From positions 1 to 18,262 of the forward strand of contig CAZQSM010000048.1 in NCBI GenBank assembly GCA_964596065.1: a stretch of DNA of 18,262 nt, in the 5' to 3' direction. Source of the DNA: SZUA-254 sp964596065. GTDB taxonomy: Bacteria > Bacteroidota > Ignavibacteria > UBA10030 > SZUA-254. Within the stretch, counting starts at the first letter, position 1, and every line of letters starts with the position of its first letter. Below the pieces are notes generated by a model. That model searched no databases. It was not told the origin of the DNA and was given only the letters and a program-made list of their open reading frames with translations. Below are positions 15,450 through 18,262 of the stretch, piece by piece. The position numbers and the translations under genes are program-made.

Positions 15450-17978
15450 ATGACAAAAAAAAGCTCCACGCATCAATCGTCCGTCGCGCCCGGTCCCTCG
15501 CTGATGGGTTTCTTCGACAGGCTGTCGGGTCCGAAGAAGGACCTCGTCTGTGTGCTCGTCATGCTCGCGGCCGTGTATGTCGTCTTCTGGGGGGTGATCA
15601 TCGACGACCGGCCCTACGGGATGAGCGGTGACACGATCTCCGCTTTCCAGTGGTTCAAGGCCCTCGACCACATCAGGGAGACCGAGCACACCGACCCGCT
15701 CTGGGTGCCCTACATTTACGGGGGGATGCCGGTGGCGGGATCTCTCCTGTTCCCGAGGGAGGTGAACTACGTCGAAGTGTACCTCTTTACCAACATCCTG
15801 GGAAATCTGTTGTTCCTGTTTTCCGGGGCGCAATACCTCCTCGTCCACGTCCTGCTCGCCGGCGTCTTCATGTACCTTCTCGTGCGAATGCTCGCATTCA
15901 GCCATCTCCAGGCCCTGCTGGCGGGGCTGGTCTTCATGCTCCATCCCCACGCCATCAGTCTGTGGGAGGCCTTCCACTGGTCGAAACTGGCGACGTGGAG
16001 TTTCATCCCCCTGCTGTTTTTACTGACCTGGGAGTTGTTCCGCGGGCGGAGCATCCTCACCCTCGGGCTGCTCGGAGCGGCCATCGGAACGATGTTCCTC
16101 AACGGGCATCCCCAGATTGCCTTTTACGGGATGCTCGTCGTTGCCGGGTATTTCGTGTACGAGGGGGTCCTGTCCGTGAGGAGGGAACCTGCGCGGGTAC
16201 TCTGGACGGCGCTCTTACTGGGGACCGCCATCCTCATCGGTCTGGCCATCTACTCCTACGAGCTGTTGCCGACGCGCGAATACGCCCAGTATTCCGTTCG
16301 CGGCGGCGGGTCGGTAGGCGCCTCGGGCGGCGCCAACTACGATTGGGCCACCAATTGGTCGCTGCACCCGCTTGAAATGCTGAATTACGTCATCCCGTCA
16401 TTCTTCGGGTTTTCCAGCCAGTACGTCACACAGTGGCAGGGTCAGGAGATGGCGCTCCCGCTCTACTGGGGGTGGATGCCATTCACCGATACTCCCGAAT
16501 ATATCGGGATCGTTCCGCTCATCCTCTCGCTGATCGCGATGACCTATCGGCGAAACAGGATGACCTGGTTCCTCGCGTTGTTTTCGCTTCTCGTGTTCAT
16601 GATTTCGTTCGGAAATTTTTTCTCCCCGGTCTTCGATCTCTTCTTTCACTATTTCCCCTATTTCAACAAGTTCCGGGCCCCATCCATGGTGCTCTTCCTC
16701 ATACCCTTCACCCTCGGTTTGCTGGGGATGTACGGGCTCTCGCACGTCATCGAAAGCCTTCAACGTGCGGGGGACGGGGGGGGGCGGCCGGTTCGTGCCG
16801 AGGGAATGAAGCGCTGGGTGGCGGGTCTCGGGATCATTCTTGCGTTATCCTTCCTCGGTAAGGGGGTCCTCCGGGATTTCATGTCCGGATTCATGTTCGA
16901 GAAGGCCGGTGAGGTGCAACAGTACGGCGTTCAGGTCGCCGATAAACTGAAGGAATTGCGGTTCGATGTTCTCTGGAAAGACCTGATCACCATCCTCATC
17001 TTCTCCTGCGCGGCGCTCGGCCTGATGTACTTCTACCTGAGGAAGATAATCACCGCGTCCGTCCTCACCGCCGGACTGATCGTCATTACGCTGGCGGACC
17101 TGCTGCCGATCAACGCGCGTTTCGTCAACCCGAGACCGCAGAAGGACATCGAGGAAAGCCTCAAGCCGGATGCGACGATGACGTTCCTCAAAGCGGACAC
17201 GACCGTGTACCGGGTGCTGGCACTTGAACAAAACCTTTTCAGGGACAACACGCTGATGAACAGCTTCATCCAGTCGGTCAGCGGGTACAGTCCCGCGAAG
17301 CTGCGGATCTACCAGGAGATGATCGACTCGGTGCTGGTACATCCCACCATCCCGGGCATACCGGTGAATATGAACGTGGTGGCGATGATGAACGCAAAAT
17401 ACGTCATCGCGAACTCGATGCTGCCCGCCGACAGGTTCCGGCAGGTCCACGTCGACCCGGAGAAAAAACTTGCCACCTATCTGCACCCGGGCGCGATGGA
17501 CAGGGCGTGGTTCGTGGATACTGTGGCGGTCGCCGGATCGGCATCGGAGGTCTATGCCATGATGAATTCGACGGATTGGAATCCGCGGGTTGCCGCGATC
17601 ATGGAACAGGCGCCTTCCGAACCCTCCGGGAAGCCGGATTCGTCGTCGGTCGATATCGTCCGCTACGGGTCAAGGGAGATCGCGCTGAGCGTCTTCACCT
17701 CGGGGCCTGCCCTCCTGGTGCTGAGCGAGGTCTACTATCCGGCCGGCTGGACGGCCACCGTCGACGGGAAGGAAACCGCCATCTATAAAACGAACGCCAT
17801 CCTCAGGTCGGTGGTCGTTCCCGCGGGCAGGCATGAGGTGCGATTACTGTTCGATCCCCCGGCCTACGACATCGGCTTCACGATGACGTCGATCGGATGG
17901 GGGGTGGCGTTCGTGTTGATCGTTCTCGGGGCGTTCAGGAATGACGGGATCCGGAAGGCGTTCGGGCGGCGGGGATAG
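15450..17978 (+). CDS. YfhO-family membrane protein (GT-C-like glycosyltransferase), second copy
   Basis: An 842-residue polytopic protein. A polar N-terminus of about 30 residues precedes helix 1 (about 31-50). The first external loop carries YGMSGDTISAFQWFKA (Asp61) and WVPYIYGGMPVAGS, the YfhO/GT-C acidic-loop pattern. Further helices contain LNGHPQIAFYG (compare AGAPQITLYI in the first copy) and YVIPSFFGFSSQY. A charged insertion lies at about 440-450. The C-terminal soluble part ends with VLSEVYYPAGWTATVDGKE near 760, matching the YYPGWKAWIDG motif of the first copy, and a final helix. The two proteins are diverged paralogues. A membrane sugar-transfer role on the outer face is inferred from the family; the family is also found as a general large membrane protein in Bacteroidota with untested function. 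It is the last gene of the operon. Confidence 0.88.
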   Translation: MTKKSSTHQSSVAPGPSLMGFFDRLSGPKKDLVCVLVMLAAVYVVFWGVIIDDRPYGMSGDTISAFQWFKALDHIRETEHTDPLWVPYIYGGMPVAGSLLFPREVNYVEVYLFTNILGNLLFLFSGAQYLLVHVLLAGVFMYLLVRMLAFSHLQALLAGLVFMLHPHAISLWEAFHWSKLATWSFIPLLFLLTWELFRGRSILTLGLLGAAIGTMFLNGHPQIAFYGMLVVAGYFVYEGVLSVRREPARVLWTALLLGTAILIGLAIYSYELLPTREYAQYSVRGGGSVGASGGANYDWATNWSLHPLEMLNYVIPSFFGFSSQYVTQWQGQEMALPLYWGWMPFTDTPEYIGIVPLILSLIAMTYRRNRMTWFLALFSLLVFMISFGNFFSPVFDLFFHYFPYFNKFRAPSMVLFLIPFTLGLLGMYGLSHVIESLQRAGDGGGRPVRAEGMKRWVAGLGIILALSFLGKGVLRDFMSGFMFEKAGEVQQYGVQVADKLKELRFDVLWKDLITILIFSCAALGLMYFYLRKIITASVLTAGLIVITLADLLPINARFVNPRPQKDIEESLKPDATMTFLKADTTVYRVLALEQNLFRDNTLMNSFIQSVSGYSPAKLRIYQEMIDSVLVHPTIPGIPVNMNVVAMMNAKYVIANSMLPADRFRQVHVDPEKKLATYLHPGAMDRAWFVDTVAVAGSASEVYAMMNSTDWNPRVAAIMEQAPSEPSGKPDSSSVDIVRYGSREIALSVFTSGPALLVLSEVYYPAGWTATVDGKETAIYKTNAILRSVVVPAGRHEVRLLFDPPAYDIGFTMTSIGWGVAFVLIVLGAFRNDGIRKAFGRRG

Positions 17979-17988
17979 AAACGACAAA

Positions 17989-18012
17989 GGGCCGGTTTCC
18001 CGGCCCCCTGGG
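17989..18012 (-). terminator. Intrinsic terminator of rpsU, facing the glycan operon
   Basis: A perfect 7-bp stem, 17989-17995 with 18000-18006, encloses a four-base loop that reads GAAA on the - strand and is followed there by CCCTTTGTCGTTT. The T-rich tail is on the rpsU side. On the + strand no T run follows, so any effect on the YfhO transcript is weaker. Confidence 0.75.
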
Positions 18013-18020
18013 CGATGAGG

Positions 18021-18215
18021 TTACATCTCGTCGAGCAGCGTGCGCTGAAGCCTGCGTACCGCCTTGATCTTGCTGAGCCGCTTCTTGACGGAAGGTTTGG
18101 TGAAGTAGGCGCGTTTCTTGACTTCCTTCAAAATCCCGGAACGTTCATACTTCTTCTTGAACCGCCGGATCGCGCGGTCGATGTTCTCATTCTCGTGAAT
18201 GATGATGCCGACCAA
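18021..18215 (-). CDS. rpsU: Small ribosomal subunit protein bS21
   Basis: A short, very basic protein with the bS21 layout: GIIIHENENIDRAIRRFKKKYERSGILKE, then KRAYFTKPSVKKR, then a basic helix. The open frame begins with GTG at 18224, but that GTG lies inside the Shine-Dalgarno sequence (GGGAGGTGA, 18229 to 18221). The TTG at 18215 sits at the correct distance and gives 64 residues, the normal length in Bacteroidota. bS21 is a 30S subunit protein near the 16S rRNA 3' end and acts in translation initiation. In Bacteroidia it is reported to help sequester the anti-Shine-Dalgarno, and rpsU there keeps a strong Shine-Dalgarno, consistent with feedback control. The gene is convergent with the glycan operon. 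Its promoter is at or beyond the window edge. Confidence 0.95.
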   Translation of the reverse strand: MVGIIIHENENIDRAIRRFKKKYERSGILKEVKKRAYFTKPSVKKRLSKIKAVRRLQRTLLDEM

Positions 18216-18220
18216 ACGAT

Positions 18221-18229
18221 TCACCTCCC
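18221..18229 (-). promoter_or_regulatory. Strong Shine-Dalgarno of rpsU that decides a TTG start
   Basis: The - strand reads GGGAGGTGA, 8 of 9 bases matching the full anti-Shine-Dalgarno complement. It is the strongest ribosome binding site in the window and lies 7 bases (counted from GGAGG) before the TTG at 18215. Confidence 0.8.
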
Positions 18230-18262
18230 TTCAACGTGTTACGATAAGACCTGATGGACATC

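Overview
The window looks like a piece of a GC-rich Gram-negative genome from the Bacteroidota/Chlorobi/Ignavibacteria branch, probably a metagenome-assembled contig. The evidence is a secreted subtilase ending in a type IX secretion (T9SS) sorting domain with the FRLGQNFPNPFNPST signature, a small histone-H1-like (Hc1) protein of the kind seen in that lineage, and a run of exactly 100 Ns that looks like a scaffold gap. Several genes use TTG or GTG starts, and several have clear Shine-Dalgarno sequences. Lineage is inferred from protein style only; no marker RNA is present.

Left part (1-2346, + strand): the 3' end of a deoxyhypusine-synthase-like gene, a 65-residue Hc1-like DNA-binding protein followed by a probable terminator, and an exported M19 (renal-type) dipeptidase started by TTG. 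A hairpin with a perfect 12-bp outer stem (2294-2346) separates the dipeptidase from the convergent protease gene.

Middle (2360-5839, - strand): one large secreted S8 protease with signal peptide, complete catalytic triad, C-terminal beta domains, a duplicated WNL...GYW module and the T9SS sorting domain. A short divergent spacer (5840-5989) carries a sigma70-like promoter for the next unit.

Right part (5990-17978, + strand): eight closely spaced co-directional genes forming a surface-glycan or glycoconjugate locus. The order is a GtrB/DPM1-type polyprenyl-phosphate glycosyltransferase with an unusual Arg/Asp-rich N-terminal extension interrupted by the gap, a YfhO-family membrane protein, a non-hydrolysing UDP-GlcNAc 2-epimerase (WecB-type), a GT2 glycosyltransferase, a Wzx/MATE-fold flippase, an FkbM-like methyltransferase, a GT9 heptosyltransferase-like enzyme, and a second YfhO-family protein. 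The GT2-YfhO pairing resembles the CsbB-YfhO pair of Firmicutes three-component glycosylation systems, where a lipid-phosphate-linked sugar is made in the cytoplasm, flipped, and transferred outside by a GT-C enzyme. The same logic is inferred here in a Gram-negative envelope with an unknown acceptor. The unit has no visible initiating phosphoglycosyltransferase, polymerase or ligase.

The right edge holds rpsU (bS21) on the - strand, with its own hairpin terminator facing the glycan operon and a near-perfect Shine-Dalgarno sequence that points to a TTG start. No stretch over 300 bases lacks a gene. No tRNA, rRNA, CRISPR array or insertion sequence was seen.
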